A stretch of DNA of 5,965 bases. Origin: Candidatus Acetothermia bacterium (GTDB taxonomy: Bacteria > Bipolaricaulota > Bipolaricaulia > Bipolaricaulales > Bipolaricaulaceae). The DNA is taken from positions 1 to 5,965 of the forward strand of contig PUMK01000192.1 of the NCBI GenBank assembly GCA_003551325.1, written 5' to 3'. The notes under the pieces are model-generated. The model was not told the origin of the DNA and searched no databases. It saw only the letters and a program-made list of their open reading frames with translations. Position numbers and translations under genes: made by a program. The first letter of the stretch is position 1; each line of letters opens with the position of its first letter. Below are positions 5,495 to 5,965 of the stretch, piece by piece.

Positions 5495-5965
5495 CTACTT
5501 CTCCGCCTCCGCAAACGCCTTCACCAGATAGCGCTGCATGAATATCACAACGAGGACGGGCACCGTGATCGTCAGCACAGCCGCGGCCATCACCACCCCC
5601 CACTCCGTGGCTGCTTCGGGCCCCCCGAGCATCTTCACCAGACCAATGGCCACGGTCTCCATCGACCCTCTGGTGGTGATGAGAAGCGGCCACAAATACT
5701 GGTTCCACCCGTAGAGGAACAGAATGACGAACAGCGCAGCGATGTTGGGCCGGATGAGGGGGAGCACAACGGACCACAGGCAACGCATGGGACCAGCACC
5801 GTCGATCTTGGCGGCATCGAGGAGGGAACGGGGCAGCGCACGCAGGTGTTGGCGCAGAAGGAGCGTACCAGTGGTGGAAACGATCCACGGAAGCGCGAGC
5901 CCGGCGAACGAGTTCATCAGCCCGAAGTCCGTGGCAATGCGGTACGTCTGGAACATCCGCACCTC
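5495..5965 (-). CDS. Carbohydrate/glycerol-3-phosphate ABC transporter permease, UgpE/MalG type (C-terminal 156 residues; 5' end outside window)
   Basis: Inner-membrane permease subunit of a CUT1-family ABC importer. The frame is open at the right edge, so about 120-130 N-terminal residues of a ~280-residue protein are missing. Visible are a hydrophobic helix around GLALPWIVSTTGTLLL and the cytoplasmic EAA loop that docks the ATPase (LLDAAKIDGAGPMRCLW...VLP). A helix follows around IAALFVILFLYGWNQYLWP, and a last helix near AAAVLTITVPVLVVIFMQ before the tail RYLVKAFAEAEK. The run YGWNQYLWPLLITT and the tail are typical of UgpE proteins of sn-glycerol-3-phosphate uptake, but many sugar permeases of this family look alike, so the substrate is inferred. 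By family habit it is the last gene of an operon carrying a binding protein and a partner permease, which would lie to the right. It converges with the DeoR/GlpR-type gene across 34 bases. Confidence 0.9.
   Translation of the reverse strand, partial: EVRMFQTYRIATDFGLMNSFAGLALPWIVSTTGTLLLRQHLRALPRSLLDAAKIDGAGPMRCLWSVVLPLIRPNIAALFVILFLYGWNQYLWPLLITTRGSMETVAIGLVKMLGGPEAATEWGVVMAAAVLTITVPVLVVIFMQRYLVKAFAEAEK

Noticed and set aside
1..5965. CRISPR arrays, tRNA or rRNA genes, insertion sequences, attachment sites
   Set aside because: No repeated spacer pattern, cloverleaf-like segment, transposase motif or long terminal repeat was found on reading through both strands.

Overview
The window comes from a high-GC bacterial chromosome (roughly 60-65 % G+C by eye) with densely packed genes and very short intergenic gaps. 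It encodes a hopanoid-type triterpene cyclase and the last MEP-pathway enzyme IspH, so this is a bacterium that makes isoprenoids by the MEP route and probably makes hopanoids. The sequence alone does not fix the phylum. No RNA genes, CRISPR arrays, insertion sequences or phage genes are visible, and no gene-free stretch exceeds 160 bases.

Region 1 (1-3237, + strand) is one tight operon running in from the left edge. It holds the C-terminal three quarters of a squalene-hopene cyclase (shc), ispH, a YjbQ-family protein and a small cysteine-rich DUF116 protein. The junctions are ATGA overlap, 1-nt gap and ATGA overlap, so all four are probably co-transcribed and partly translationally coupled. 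IspH makes IPP/DMAPP, the precursors of squalene, and the cyclase uses squalene. The two downstream genes have no established place in that pathway.

Region 2 (3238-4632) holds a convergent gene on the minus strand: a MoeB/ThiF-type adenylyltransferase fused to a C-terminal rhodanese domain (MoeZ/MOCS3 layout, sulfur-carrier activation). Its start is set by a strong Shine-Dalgarno at 4476-4483. A 159-base divergent intergenic region separates it from the next gene. That region carries a good sigma70-type promoter for the rightward gene (TTGACG, 17-nt spacer, TAGGAT) and a possible -10 (TACAAT) for the leftward gene.

Region 3 (4633-5965) holds a DeoR/GlpR-family repressor on the plus strand. 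It converges, across only 34 bases, on the 3' part of a UgpE/MalG-type sugar (or glycerol-3-phosphate) ABC permease that runs off the right edge on the minus strand. The pairing suggests the regulator controls this transporter. The identifications of shc, ispH, yjbQ, the MoeB-rhodanese protein, the DeoR regulator and the permease rest on clear family motifs. Nothing in the window is convincingly a wholly new system. The least explained element is the DUF116 cysteine-rich protein locked into the hopanoid/MEP operon.
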